The notes under the pieces: generated by a model
Databases searched by the model: none
Told to the model about the DNA's origin: nothing
What the model saw: only the letters and a program-made list of their open reading frames with translations
Assembly: GCF_014931415.1 (NCBI RefSeq)
Contig: NZ_CP063121.1
Location: 1,488,001 to 1,552,000, forward strand
Origin: Haemophilus parainfluenzae
GTDB taxonomy: Bacteria; Pseudomonadota; Gammaproteobacteria; Enterobacterales; Pasteurellaceae
Reading direction: 5' to 3'
DNA: 64,000 bases
Part shown: positions 9,944-18,464 of the stretch, piece after piece
Numbering within the stretch: the first letter of the stretch is position 1
Layout of the letters: each line of letters starts with the position of its first letter
Program-made: the position numbers and the translations under genes

Positions 9944-11797
9944 TTAGCCCTTTATAAAGGCAATAATTTGCTCTTCAATCCCTTTTTCATCTAATTTAAT
10001 TTCAGCAAGTGCTTCTTGTTGTGTGCCTTGCGGAATAAAGATATCAGGTAAACCAAGCTGTAAAAGTGCGGTTGTTTTTCCATGAGAATTTAGCACTTCT
10101 GAAACAGCAGAGCCAGCACCACCTTGAATCGCATTTTCTTCCAATGTCACAATGAAGTCGTGGGTATTCGCTACTTCTAGAATACGAGCTTCATCAATTG
10201 GTTTCACAAAGCGCATATCGACAACAGTCGCATTGAGTTTTTCTGCCACAGATAAAGCGGCAGGTAAGAGTGTGCCAAAATTCAGAATCGCGATTTTTTC
10301 ACCATGACGAACCATTTTTGAACGACCAATTTCTAATTCAGCAAGTGGGGTTAATTCTACGCCGATTGCATTTCCACGCGGATAACGTACCGCAGCCGGT
10401 TTACCACATTTATAACCGGTATAAAGCATTTGGCGACATTCATTTTCATCACTTGGTGTCATAATGATCATATTTGGAATGCAGCGCATAAAACTTAAAT
10501 CAAACGCACCTTGGTGAGTTTGACCATCAGCACCTACAATACCAGCTCGGTCAATGGCAAAAAGAACTGGTAAGTTTTGAATGGCGACATCGTGAATAAG
10601 CTGATCATAAGCACGTTGTAAGAAGGTAGAATAAATTGCCACAACCGGTTTATAACCGCCAATTGCAAGACCAGCAGCAAAAGTGACAGCATGTTGTTCG
10701 GCGATGGCCACATCAAAATATTGTTGCGGGAATCGCTCTGAAAATTCAACCATACCAGAACCTTCACGCATTGCAGGAGTGATGCCCACTAATTTATCGT
10801 CTTGTTCTGCCATTTCACATAACCAATCGCCAAAGATTTTTGAATAGGTTGGTTTGGCGTTTGATTTAGGCAGTTGTCCACTGATTGGGTCAAATTTAGG
10901 TACACCATGGAAGCCAATTGGATCTTTTTCTGCAGGCTCGTAACCTTTCCCTTTTTTGGTTTTAATGTGTAAGAATTGGGGCCCTTTGAGATCGCGCATA
11001 TTGCTTAAAGTAGCAATTAACTCATCAATGTTATGTCCATCAATTGGTCCAATATAGTTAAAACCGAGCTCTTCAAAAAGCGTACTTTCTGGAGAGAACA
11101 TTACACCTTTCATGTGTTCTTCGGTTTTCTTCATAAAGTTTTTAACGGTCGGTACTTTATCTAAGATTTTTTTACTGCCGTCACGAACGGTTGAATATAA
11201 TGAGCCAGAGAAAATACGTGCAAGGTGATTATTTAATGCACCGACATTTTCAGAAATCGACATTTCATTATCATTTAAAATGACCAACATATCAGTATGC
11301 AAAGAACCCGCATGATTTAAGGCTTCAAATGCCATACCCGCAGTGATTGCACCATCACCAATTACACAAACGGTTTTGCGACCTGCATTTTCACGTTCTG
11401 CCGCAACAGCAATCCCTAGTCCTGCACTGATAGAAGTAGAAGAGTGACCAACACTTAATACATCAAATTCACTTTCTTCACGCCAAGGGAAAGGATGAAT
11501 GCCGCCTTTTTGGCGAATGGTGGACATTTGATCACGACGCCCTGTCAAAATTTTGTGTGGATAAGCTTGATGGCCCACATCCCAAATTAATTGATCAAAA
11601 GGGGTTTTAAAAATATAGTGTAGTGCAACTGTCAATTCAACGGTACCAAGACCAGATGCTAAATGACCACTGGTTTGACTAACGGATTCCAACAGATAAC
11701 TCCGTAACTCCTGACAAAGTTGCGGAAGCTGATCTTTATTTAAAAGACGCAAATCTTCCGGCGAATTAATTAAGGATAAAAGAGGATAGTTGTTCAT
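9944..11797 (-). CDS. dxs: 1-deoxy-D-xylulose-5-phosphate synthase
   Basis: DXS condenses pyruvate and glyceraldehyde 3-phosphate with thiamine diphosphate, the first step of the MEP isoprenoid pathway. From the ATG at 11797 the protein has 617 residues, [17 protein letters not shown] onward; the frame is open back to 11836 but homologues start near here. Visible are the ThDP-binding [31 protein letters not shown], the central domain [14 protein letters not shown] with its catalytic His/Glu, and the C-terminal transketolase domain. It is downstream of ispA, so both isoprenoid genes share an operon with xseB. Confidence 0.97.
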   Translation of the reverse strand: MNNYPLLSLINSPEDLRLLNKDQLPQLCQELRSYLLESVSQTSGHLASGLGTVELTVALHYIFKTPFDQLIWDVGHQAYPHKILTGRRDQMSTIRQKGGIHPFPWREESEFDVLSVGHSSTSISAGLGIAVAAERENAGRKTVCVIGDGAITAGMAFEALNHAGSLHTDMLVILNDNEMSISENVGALNNHLARIFSGSLYSTVRDGSKKILDKVPTVKNFMKKTEEHMKGVMFSPESTLFEELGFNYIGPIDGHNIDELIATLSNMRDLKGPQFLHIKTKKGKGYEPAEKDPIGFHGVPKFDPISGQLPKSNAKPTYSKIFGDWLCEMAEQDDKLVGITPAMREGSGMVEFSERFPQQYFDVAIAEQHAVTFAAGLAIGGYKPVVAIYSTFLQRAYDQLIHDVAIQNLPVLFAIDRAGIVGADGQTHQGAFDLSFMRCIPNMIIMTPSDENECRQMLYTGYKCGKPAAVRYPRGNAIGVELTPLAELEIGRSKMVRHGEKIAILNFGTLLPAALSVAEKLNATVVDMRFVKPIDEARILEVANTHDFIVTLEENAIQGGAGSAVSEVLNSHGKTTALLQLGLPDIFIPQGTQQEALAEIKLDEKGIEEQIIAFIKG

Positions 11798-11866
11798 ATA
11801 TTCGTTAGTCCTAAAATGTGAAAAAAGTGACCGCACTTTGAGAAATTAGAGTCTGTGCTGTCACCA

Positions 11867-12760
11867 TTAACTTTTACGATTGACAATAAATTCAGCTAAT
11901 GCACGCAATGCAGTGGTATCAAAAGGTAAATTGTCTAATTCATGTAAGGCGGTTTGATAGAGTTCTTGTGCTTTTTGTTTCGCGCCCTCTAATCCTAACA
12001 ATTTTGGATAAGTGCTTTTATCTAAGCCTAAATCAGATCCCACCGGTTTACCGATTTCCGCACTGTCACCTTCAATATCTAAAATGTCATCTTGTACTTG
12101 GAAAGCTAAACCAATAGCTTGTGAATAACGTTCTAGTTGTTGCTCTAATTCTTTGTTTTCAAAGTGAGGCGAACATATAAAACCCAGTTTTAATGCAGCT
12201 GTTAGCAATGCACCCGTTTTATTGCGATGAATAAGCTCTAATTCGGCTAAATTAACTTGTTTGTGCTCTGAAATTAAATCTAAACTTTGCCCTAGACACA
12301 TGCCTTGTACGCCAGATGCTTGAGCCAATACTTTCACTAATTGCAATTTTTGTTCAGCAGAAAGAGAAGGGGCTTCAGTAAGAATTTCAAAGGCAAAAGT
12401 TTGTAACGCATCGCCAGCTAAAATGGCCGTGGCTTCATCAAAAGCGATATGACAAGTTGGTTGACCTCGACGAAGTTCATCGTTGTCCATGGCAGGCAAA
12501 TCATCATGGATTAAAGAATAGGCGTGAATAGCTTCAATGGCTGCGGCCGCGTAATCTAAAGCAGTTGTTTCTGCACCCAGCATTTTTCCCGTTGCATAGA
12601 CAAGGAAAGGGCGAACGCGTTTGCCGCCTAGTAATAAGCCATATTTCATGGCATCACGCAAAGGGGCATTATAAGAGTCAATTTCTTCAAATTGATTGGC
12701 TAAAAACTGATTAATGCGATCTTGAACTTGTTTGAGTTTAGTGCCGAATTGATAACTCAT
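11867..12760 (-). CDS. ispA: Farnesyl diphosphate synthase
   Basis: IspA elongates DMAPP with IPP to geranyl and farnesyl diphosphate. The 297-residue all-helical prenyltransferase shows GGKRVRPFL, the first aspartate-rich motif HDDLPAMDND, and the second motif QVQDDILDIEGD, plus the GKPVGSDLGLDKSTYP stretch. It begins four bases after the xseB stop region and is followed by dxs 70 bases on, the same order as in E. coli. Confidence 0.97.
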   Translation of the reverse strand: MSYQFGTKLKQVQDRINQFLANQFEEIDSYNAPLRDAMKYGLLLGGKRVRPFLVYATGKMLGAETTALDYAAAAIEAIHAYSLIHDDLPAMDNDELRRGQPTCHIAFDEATAILAGDALQTFAFEILTEAPSLSAEQKLQLVKVLAQASGVQGMCLGQSLDLISEHKQVNLAELELIHRNKTGALLTAALKLGFICSPHFENKELEQQLERYSQAIGLAFQVQDDILDIEGDSAEIGKPVGSDLGLDKSTYPKLLGLEGAKQKAQELYQTALHELDNLPFDTTALRALAEFIVNRKS

Positions 12761-12763
12761 GGA

Positions 12764-13006
12764 TTACTCGTCCCCTTGATAATCACTTAATGGGGCGGTT
12801 TCGCTTTTTTGTAACAAAATTTGAATACGTTGTTCTGCTTGTTGCAAGCGTTCTTGACCAAGTTGAGCCAATCTAATGCCGTTCTCAAATTCTTTCAGCG
12901 CATCTTCCAATGGTAATTCACCGCTTTCAAGTTTTGTCACAATGGTTTCTAATTGTGCAAGTGTTGTTTCAAAATCTGGTTCAGCATTTGCTGGTTTACG
13001 CGCCAT
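12764..13006 (-). CDS. xseB: Exodeoxyribonuclease VII small subunit
   Basis: An 80-residue acidic helical protein with [36 protein letters not shown], the XseB signature. It associates in several copies with XseA to form ExoVII, which degrades single-stranded DNA to oligonucleotides. It heads the xseB-ispA-dxs operon. A ribosome site AAGGA lies upstream, and a promoter with good boxes is found 36-64 bases before the start. Confidence 0.95.
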   Translation of the reverse strand: MARKPANAEPDFETTLAQLETIVTKLESGELPLEDALKEFENGIRLAQLGQERLQQAEQRIQILLQKSETAPLSDYQGDE

Positions 13007-13041
13007 TAAATTATCCTTTTCAGATGAATAAATTGCTCCGT

Positions 13042-13070
13042 ATTGTACTTGATTTTTATAGGGATGTTAA
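13042..13070 (-). promoter_or_regulatory. xseB operon promoter
   Basis: On the minus strand TTAACA (13070-13065), 17 bases, TACAAT (13047-13042), close to sigma-70 consensus and 36 bases upstream of the xseB start. Confidence 0.7.
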
Positions 13071-13114
13071 AAACTTATTTCAAAGTGCGGTCAGTTTTTC
13101 GTGAGAATTTGAAC

Positions 13115-13143
13115 TTTGTGGGATCTGGAATTTAGCGTACAAT
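13115..13143 (+). promoter_or_regulatory. thiI promoter
   Basis: TTTGTG (13115-13120), 17 bases, TACAAT (13138-13143). The shift TTGTGG with 16 bases is equally possible. Transcription would start about 25 bases before the thiI ATG; no clear ribosome site is visible. Confidence 0.5.
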
Positions 13144-13173
13144 ACGGCCATTTTTTATTATTCACAGATTATT

Positions 13174-14625
13174 ATGAAATTTATCGTTAAACTTTTTCCT
13201 GAAATTATGATTAAAAGCGAAACCGTGCGTAAGCGTTTCGCGAAAATTTTGACCTCTAATATCCGCAATATTTTACAAAAATACGATGAAGAAACAGCGG
13301 TTGTTCGTCATTGGGATTACATCGAAGTGCGGTCAAAAAATGAAGCCAATCGTGAAGAGTTGATTGCACTTTTACAACGTATTCCAGGTATTCATCATTT
13401 TTTAGAAGTAGAAGAAAAACCGTTTACCGATTTACATCATATCTTTGAGTTGACCTTAGTGGATGTTGCAGCTCAACTTGAAAACAAAACCTTTTGCGTA
13501 CGTGTAAAACGGAAAGGTAAACATGATTTCAGTTCCATTGAAGCAGAACGTTATATCGGTGGTGGCTTAAATCAGCATATTGAAAGTGCAAAAGTACGCT
13601 TAAAAAATCCTGATGTGACGGTGCGTATTGATATTGAAGATGACAAAATGATGCTGGTGAAAGCCCGTCATGTAGGTCTTGGTGGTTATCCAATTGGGAC
13701 ACAAGAAGACGTACTTTCATTGATTTCAGGTGGCTTTGACTCAGGCGTATCCAGTTATATGCTTATTCGCCGTGGTTCACGTGTGCATTATTGTTTCTTC
13801 AATTTGGGTGGAGCAGCCCATGAAATTGGCGTGAAACAAATGACTTACCATATTTGGAATCGCTATAGCTCATCCCATAAAGTCCGCTTTATTGCCATTC
13901 CTTTTGAAGGCGTAGTGGGCGAGATTTTAGAGAAAGTAGATAACGGTCAAATGGGCGTCGTGTTAAAACGAATGATGGTGCGTGCTGCAAGTAAAGTCGC
14001 ACAACGTTTTGATATTCAAGCTATCGTTACCGGTGAGGCACTCGGACAAGTTTCGAGCCAAACTTTAACCAATTTACGTTTAATTGATGAAGCCTCCGAT
14101 GCATTAGTCTTACGTCCACTTATTACCCATGATAAAGAACAGATCATCGCGATGGCGAAAGAGATCGGTACGGATGATATTGCTAAATCCATGCCTGAAT
14201 TCTGTGGGGTGATTTCTAAAAATCCAACGATTAAAGCGGTACGTGAAAAAATTCTTGAAGAAGAAAATCACTTTGATTTTGGTGTGTTAGAAAGTGCGGT
14301 TGAAAATGCACAATATTTAGATATTCGTCAGATTGCAGAAGAAACTGAGAAAGAAGTGGTGGAAGTGGATACCATTTCGGTGCTTGGGGAAAACGATATT
14401 ATTTTAGATATTCGTAGCCCAGAAGAGACAGATGAAAATCCATTTGAATCAGATGAACATCAAGTGATGCAATTGCCATTTTACAAATTATCTTCACAAT
14501 TTGGTTCATTAGATCAAAGTAAAAACTATGTGCTTTATTGTGAGCGAGGCGTGATGAGTAAACTGCAAGCGCTTTATTTAAAAGAAAATGGTTTCACGAA
14601 TGTGAGAGTTTTCGGGAAAAAATAA
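13174..14625 (+). CDS. thiI: tRNA 4-thiouridine synthase / sulfur transferase ThiI
   Basis: ThiI adenylates U8 of tRNA and delivers sulfur to make 4-thiouridine; in E. coli it also feeds thiazole synthesis. The 483-residue protein has the N-terminal ferredoxin-like and THUMP regions (about 1-165), the PP-loop ATP site [14 protein letters not shown] (about 184-197), and a C-terminal rhodanese domain whose loop YCERGVMSK holds the persulfide Cys. The extended form with a rhodanese domain is the enterobacterial/Pasteurellaceae type. It is a single gene, divergent from xseB, ending at a bidirectional terminator shared with yvcK. Confidence 0.96.
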   Translation: MKFIVKLFPEIMIKSETVRKRFAKILTSNIRNILQKYDEETAVVRHWDYIEVRSKNEANREELIALLQRIPGIHHFLEVEEKPFTDLHHIFELTLVDVAAQLENKTFCVRVKRKGKHDFSSIEAERYIGGGLNQHIESAKVRLKNPDVTVRIDIEDDKMMLVKARHVGLGGYPIGTQEDVLSLISGGFDSGVSSYMLIRRGSRVHYCFFNLGGAAHEIGVKQMTYHIWNRYSSSHKVRFIAIPFEGVVGEILEKVDNGQMGVVLKRMMVRAASKVAQRFDIQAIVTGEALGQVSSQTLTNLRLIDEASDALVLRPLITHDKEQIIAMAKEIGTDDIAKSMPEFCGVISKNPTIKAVREKILEEENHFDFGVLESAVENAQYLDIRQIAEETEKEVVEVDTISVLGENDIILDIRSPEETDENPFESDEHQVMQLPFYKLSSQFGSLDQSKNYVLYCERGVMSKLQALYLKENGFTNVRVFGKK

Positions 14626-14636
14626 GCCAAAAAATG

Positions 14637-14663
14637 ACCGCACTTTAACGTGCGGTTTTTTTA
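14637..14663. terminator. Bidirectional terminator between thiI and yvcK
   Basis: ACCGCAC-TTTAAC-GTGCGGT with T-runs on both sides (seven T on plus; CATTTTTT on minus). One arm is an uptake signal. It slightly overlaps the yvcK stop. Confidence 0.85.
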
Positions 14664-15605
14664 TTCATAATCTAATTCACCCACTAATTCATCGATAGCT
14701 TTAGCAAGTAACGTTCTATCATGACGATAGCTAATATCATCTGCATTCAAGCGTTTAGCTAAGATTTTAACGGAAGAAATGGTGGACAAATCGACCGCAC
14801 TTTTTTCGCGATAAGGTGTAATGACACCATCAATAATGGGTTCGCCAACAATTTCATGAATTTTCTGAATTCGATCAGCCAGTGAAAGCTGAGAGGCAGC
14901 GCCAATTTCTACCCCTAAGTTATCAATAAAAATCACTTTCGCTTTGCTATCACGCAGGGCAGTAGCTAATTCAGGTAGCAATAGCGGAGGCATAATGCTC
15001 GTCATAAAACTTCCTGGACCAAGTAAAATGACTTCCGCTTGTTCCAATGCTTGGATAGCTTCTTGTGCGGCTTTAACCATAGGCACTAAGAAAAGTGATT
15101 GGGGTAATTCTGTTAAATTATCAATGCTCACTTCACCGACAATACTGGAGCCTGAACCTAAACTCGCCGCAAGGTGAACAGGTTCTTCTGACATCGGAAT
15201 AATGTGAGATTTAACTTTGAGTAATTCACGAATCAAGTTGATGGCTTCAATAGGGCGAATATGCATATCTTCTAAGGCTTTGAGCATTAAATTGCCTAAA
15301 TTATGCCCAGAAAGTTCACCTTCGCCAGTAAAGCGGTATTCAAATAATGCGGAGGCTGTACTTGGCTCAATGATGATTTGGTTTAAGCAATTACGTAGAT
15401 CGCCCCACGCAATACCACCTTGTTCTTGACGAATGCGACCTGTTGAACCGCCGTTATCTGTGGTGGTGACAATACCGGTTAAACGCTCTTTCATAAAACT
15501 AAGCGCCGATAATACACGCCCTAATCCATGCCCACCACCAATGGCAACAATATGTTTGATTTCGTCTAAATGTTCATGACGGCTGTGACGAGATAAATCA
15601 GACAT
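14661..15605 (-). CDS. yvcK: YvcK/YbhK family protein (CofD-like fold)
   Basis: A 314-residue member of the YvcK family (UPF0052), related by fold to the CofD phospho-lactate transferase. The glycine-rich nucleotide-sugar site IGGGHGLGRVLSAL lies near residue 22, followed by TTTDNGGSTGRIR and GDLRNCL; near 200 is LGPGSFMTSIMP. In Bacillus YvcK binds UDP-GlcNAc and affects cell shape and gluconeogenic growth; the role in gamma-proteobacteria is unclear. As in E. coli (ybhK) it is divergent from moaA, so the long intergenic region serves both. Confidence 0.9.
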   Translation of the reverse strand: MSDLSRHSRHEHLDEIKHIVAIGGGHGLGRVLSALSFMKERLTGIVTTTDNGGSTGRIRQEQGGIAWGDLRNCLNQIIIEPSTASALFEYRFTGEGELSGHNLGNLMLKALEDMHIRPIEAINLIRELLKVKSHIIPMSEEPVHLAASLGSGSSIVGEVSIDNLTELPQSLFLVPMVKAAQEAIQALEQAEVILLGPGSFMTSIMPPLLLPELATALRDSKAKVIFIDNLGVEIGAASQLSLADRIQKIHEIVGEPIIDGVITPYREKSAVDLSTISSVKILAKRLNADDISYRHDRTLLAKAIDELVGELDYE

Positions 15606-15646
15606 TTTTCTTCCTTTTTTACCTATAAATTATTATAAAAAATAAT

Positions 15647-15668
15647 GTTATATATTTTCTTATATAAG
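15647..15668. promoter_or_regulatory. Candidate ModE operator upstream of moaA
   Basis: GTTATATA-TTTTCT-TATATAAG: two TTATATA/TATATAA arms as an inverted repeat with a six-base spacer, the pattern described for ModE-molybdate. Its centre lies about 95 bases before the predicted moaA transcription start, a position fitting activation. The same arrangement recurs at mop (51238-51259). Confidence 0.7.
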
Positions 15669-15716
15669 TTAATTCTGTTATTTTTATCAATATAGTCGGG
15701 TTATTCTACCAAATTA

Positions 15717-15746
15717 TTGCTATTAACCGCTTGCTTTTATTACAAT
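15717..15746 (+). promoter_or_regulatory. Likely moaA promoter
   Basis: TTGCTA (15717-15722), 18 bases, TACAAT (15741-15746). The start would be near 15753, just upstream of the riboswitch. Confidence 0.55.
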
Positions 15747-15773
15747 ACCAACACAATTTATTTTTAACGCATA

Positions 15774-15872
15774 ACTCCGAGCTTGTTTAGCCTAAGTTTC
15801 AAAGAAATACGGCGGCAAGCCAATAACGCGGTACGTTATTCAGGGATACGCTGGAAACGGTTTATCCTCTCC
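15774..15872 (+). ncRNA. Moco (molybdenum cofactor) riboswitch in moaA leader
   Basis: The roughly 100 bases before moaA resemble the Moco RNA motif known from the E. coli moaA leader. Conserved-looking stretches are CTCCGAGC, TTTAGCCTAAGTTTC and ACGGCGGCAAGCC. Pairings seen are GCTTG (15781-15785) with CAAGC (15816-15820), AATAACG-CGGTA-CGTTATT (15822-15840), and GGGATA (15843-15848) with TATCCT (15863-15868). The ribosome site AAAGGTG follows shortly before the ATG, so occlusion on cofactor binding is plausible. The assignment is from memory of the motif and gene context. Confidence 0.8.
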
Positions 15873-15891
15873 ATATTTAGAAAGGTGTAAA

Positions 15892-16905
15892 ATGCAATCC
15901 ATTCCTATCAAGAACGTAGGAGAGTCTCGCTTAGTCGATCCTTTCCAACGCCAATATTACTATCTACGACTGTCGATTACCGATCAGTGTAATTTTCGTT
16001 GTACCTATTGTTTACCTGATGGTTATCAACCCGAAGCTAACAAGCCAAGTTTCTTAACCTTAAAAGAAATTACCCATCTTGCTCAAGCGTTTGCTGAAAT
16101 GGGCACAGAGAAAATCCGTTTAACGGGTGGTGAACCGACTTTACGCAAAGATTTTATTTCTATTGCTGAAAGCATTGCTAATATTGATGGTATTCGTCAA
16201 TTAGCTGTCACGACAAACGGCTATCGCATGGCAAAAGATGTGGCTGATTGGAAGAAAGCAGGGATTACGTCCATTAACGTCAGTGTTGATAGCTTAGATC
16301 CAAAAATGTTCCACCAAATTACGGGTATCAATAAATTTGATGACGTGATGCGTGGTATCGATCGTGCATTTGAAGTGGGCTACAACAAAGTTAAAGTCAA
16401 TTCAGTTTTGATGAAAAATTTGAATGACAAAGAGTTTGAACAATTCCTTGTTTGGGTGAAAGATCGCCCAATTCAAATGCGTTTTATCGAACTCATGCAA
16501 ACAGGCGAAATGGATAGTTTCTTTGATAAATTCCATCTTTCAGGACAAGTATTAGCGGATAAATTGCTGCAAAACGGTTGGCAATTACAACACAAATCTC
16601 ATACTGATGGTCCTGCTAAAGTATTTACGCACCCTGATTATGCTGGCGAAATTGGTTTAATTATGCCTTATGAGAAGAATTTCTGCGCAAGCTGCAATCG
16701 TCTCAGAGTGTCAGCGAAAGGCAAACTTCATCTTTGTTTATTTGGTGAAGAAGGCATTGAATTACGTGATTTATTGCAATCACATGAGCAGCAAGATATT
16801 TTGCAAGCCCGTATTTTTGCCGCACTTCAAGGCAAACGTGAACATCATTATTTGCATATTGGTGATAGTGGCGTAAGAAATCATTTAGCTTCTATCGGTG
16901 GCTAA
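15892..16905 (+). CDS. moaA: GTP 3',8-cyclase MoaA
   Basis: MoaA is the radical-SAM enzyme that rearranges GTP in the first step of molybdopterin synthesis. The 337-residue protein shows the SAM-cluster CNFRCTYC (about 33-40), the GGEPTLR motif, the second cluster CASCNRLR...CLFG in the C-terminal third, and the required C-terminal Gly-Gly. It leads the moaACDE operon behind a Moco riboswitch and a ModE-like site; moaB is absent from the cluster, which is common. Confidence 0.97.
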   Translation: MQSIPIKNVGESRLVDPFQRQYYYLRLSITDQCNFRCTYCLPDGYQPEANKPSFLTLKEITHLAQAFAEMGTEKIRLTGGEPTLRKDFISIAESIANIDGIRQLAVTTNGYRMAKDVADWKKAGITSINVSVDSLDPKMFHQITGINKFDDVMRGIDRAFEVGYNKVKVNSVLMKNLNDKEFEQFLVWVKDRPIQMRFIELMQTGEMDSFFDKFHLSGQVLADKLLQNGWQLQHKSHTDGPAKVFTHPDYAGEIGLIMPYEKNFCASCNRLRVSAKGKLHLCLFGEEGIELRDLLQSHEQQDILQARIFAALQGKREHHYLHIGDSGVRNHLASIGG

Positions 16906-16910
16906 AAGTA

Positions 16911-16950
16911 AATAAGTGAATAAACGATTCACTTATTTTGCTTTTGTCAC
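16911..16950 (+). terminator. Intercistronic hairpin between moaA and moaC
   Basis: AATAAGTGAAT (16911-16921) pairs perfectly with ATTCACTTATT (16927-16937) around AAACG, followed by TTGCTTTTGT. The stem is AT-rich and the tail interrupted, so partial termination or mRNA processing is more likely than a full stop. No uptake signal is involved, unlike most hairpins in the window. Confidence 0.55.
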
Positions 16951-16992
16951 ATATGTAAAACATTCAATATTTTAACCGCACTTTATTTTATT

Positions 16993-17475
16993 ATGACTAC
17001 ATTTACGCATATTAATTCTCAAGGTGAAGCCAATATGGTGGATGTTTCTGCAAAAGCAGAGACTGTTCGTGAAGCTCGTGCTGAAGCCATTGTGACCATG
17101 TCAAAAGAAACTCTTTCCATGATTGTGGAAGGCAAACATCACAAAGGTGATGTATTTGCTACAGCACGTATTGCAGGTATTCAAGCGGCAAAACGTACTT
17201 GGGAACTTATCCCGCTTTGCCATCCCTTATTACTTTCTAAAGTAGAAGTGAATTTAGAACCGTTACTTGAAACCAATCAAGTTCGCATTCAATCTCTTTG
17301 CAAATTAACCGGAAAAACCGGCGTAGAAATGGAAGCATTAACGGCAGCAAGCGTAGCAGCCTTAACCATTTACGATATGTGTAAAGCCGTACAAAAAGAC
17401 ATGGTAATTGAGCACGTTCGCCTGTTAGAAAAGAGCGGTGGAAAATCCGGTCATTTTATTGCGGAGGAAAAATAA
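16993..17475 (+). CDS. moaC: Cyclic pyranopterin monophosphate synthase MoaC
   Basis: MoaC converts the MoaA product 3',8-cH2GTP to cyclic pyranopterin monophosphate. The 160-residue protein carries [46 protein letters not shown] and the [20 protein letters not shown] segment, all family signatures with the catalytic Lys/Asp region KAVQKDM. It follows moaA by 87 bases, across the hairpin at 16911-16937, and is tightly coupled to moaD (one base gap). Confidence 0.96.
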   Translation: MTTFTHINSQGEANMVDVSAKAETVREARAEAIVTMSKETLSMIVEGKHHKGDVFATARIAGIQAAKRTWELIPLCHPLLLSKVEVNLEPLLETNQVRIQSLCKLTGKTGVEMEALTAASVAALTIYDMCKAVQKDMVIEHVRLLEKSGGKSGHFIAEEK

Positions 17476-17476
17476 G

Positions 17477-17722
17477 ATGTTAAATGTTTTATTTTTTGCT
17501 CAAACTCGAGAGTTAATTGGGGAAGATTCTATTCAGCTTGAAGGCGATTTTGCGACAGCAGAAGCGGTGCGTGAACATCTCGCTCAAAAAGGTGATAGAT
17601 GGGCGTTAGCGTTAGAAAAAGGGAAGCTCTTAGTCGCCATTAATCAAACCTTGATGCCATTAGAAAGTGCGGTCAAAAATGGCGATGAAATTGCATTTTT
17701 CCCACCGGTAACGGGGGGCTAA
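17477..17722 (+). CDS. moaD: Molybdopterin synthase sulfur carrier subunit MoaD
   Basis: An 81-residue ubiquitin-fold protein ending in PPVTGG; the terminal Gly is thiocarboxylated by MoeB and the sulfur used by MoaE. I start at the ATG 17477, one base after the moaC stop, with GGAGG inside the end of moaC; the frame is open further upstream but only overlaps moaC. The stop codon abuts the moaE ATG. Confidence 0.95.
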   Translation: MLNVLFFAQTRELIGEDSIQLEGDFATAEAVREHLAQKGDRWALALEKGKLLVAINQTLMPLESAVKNGDEIAFFPPVTGG

Positions 17723-18175
17723 ATGACGGATATTCAAATTTCAGTACAAGAACAACCGTTTGATCAAAATGCCGTTTACCAATGGCTTTCTGAGCAACAT
17801 TCAGTTGGCGCAACGGTTATTTTCGTAGGTAAAGTTCGCGATCTTAATTTAGGTGATGAAGTGTCCAGCTTATACTTAGAACATTATCCCGCCATGACAG
17901 AAAAAGCCTTACGTGAAATTGTAGAACAGGCTAAAGCCCGTTGGGATATCCAGCGAGTGTCTGTGATACATCGAGTAGGACTTTTGCATACCGGCGATGA
18001 AATTGTTTTAGTCGGCATCAGTTCTGCTCACCGAGGTGATGCTTACCACGCTAATGAATTTATTATGGACTTTTTAAAATCCAAAGCGCCGTTCTGGAAA
18101 AAAGAACAAACTAATCAAGGCGAACGTTGGATTGAAGCAAGAGAAAGCGATAAAGAAGCGTTAGAGAAGTGGTAA
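17723..18175 (+). CDS. moaE: Molybdopterin synthase catalytic subunit MoaE
   Basis: MoaE, in a heterotetramer with MoaD, inserts two sulfurs into cyclic pyranopterin monophosphate. The 150-residue protein shows GATVIFVGKVRD, LEHYPAMTEKAL, HRVGLLHTGDEIV, SSAHRGDAYHA and the catalytic-lysine tail KSKAPFWKKE. Its ATG directly follows the moaD stop, with GGGGG at the end of moaD as ribosome site. It is the last gene of the operon and a terminator follows. Confidence 0.96.
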   Translation: MTDIQISVQEQPFDQNAVYQWLSEQHSVGATVIFVGKVRDLNLGDEVSSLYLEHYPAMTEKALREIVEQAKARWDIQRVSVIHRVGLLHTGDEIVLVGISSAHRGDAYHANEFIMDFLKSKAPFWKKEQTNQGERWIEARESDKEALEKW

Positions 18176-18184
18176 TTCAATATA

Positions 18185-18214
18185 AAAAAATGGTCATTTT
18201 TATGGCCTTTTTTA
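18185..18214 (+). terminator. Terminator after moaE
   Basis: GGTCAT-TTTT-ATGGCC (one G-U pair) preceded by an A-run and followed by TTTTTT. Confidence 0.75.
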
Positions 18215-18263
18215 CTTTTATCAGCAGAATAAGTATATAATTATACATATGTTTTAAGTTATT

Positions 18264-18307
18264 AATTTATCTTTAATTTATCTTTAATTTATCTTTAATT
18301 TATCTTT
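18264..18307. repeat. Four perfect tandem copies of AATTTATCTTT upstream of adhesin gene
   Basis: Four identical 11-bp units (18264-18274, 18275-18285, 18286-18296, 18297-18307). They end 157 bases before the ATG of the autotransporter gene and after the moaE terminator. Short repeats in front of surface-protein genes in Pasteurellaceae and Neisseria often vary in copy number and shift expression; here this is inference from position. Confidence 0.9.
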
Positions 18308-18342
18308 ACATTACATTTAACTTCTCCATAAAAAACTATTCT

Positions 18343-18368
18343 TTGTAAGCTTTTGTAAAATCTTGTAA
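18343..18368 (+). repeat. Three TTGTAA hexamers in exact 10-bp phase
   Basis: TTGTAA occurs at 18343, 18353 and 18363, on the same face of the helix. Possible -10 boxes, TATTAT (18394) and TATACT (18397), lie downstream. Two more phased copies (38523, 38533) lie upstream of the second adhesin. Confidence 0.6.
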
Positions 18369-18409
18369 ATTATCTGTTAATTGCTGAGTTTCCTATTATA
18401 CTTATTCGG

Positions 18410-18434
18410 AATCAAGATTTTGTTTGTCTTGATT
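18410..18434 (+). repeat. Inverted repeat in adhesin 5' leader
   Basis: AATCAAGA and TCTTGATT pair perfectly across nine bases (TTTTGTTTG), between the candidate -10 box and the start codon. It could form a leader hairpin or be an operator. Confidence 0.6.
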
Positions 18435-18464
18435 AGTTATTTTTAGATTATAGGAAACTTTAAT

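Noticed and set aside
18264-18307. Tandem repeats as a CRISPR array
   Set aside because: Units of 11 bp are directly adjacent, with no spacers and no cas genes.
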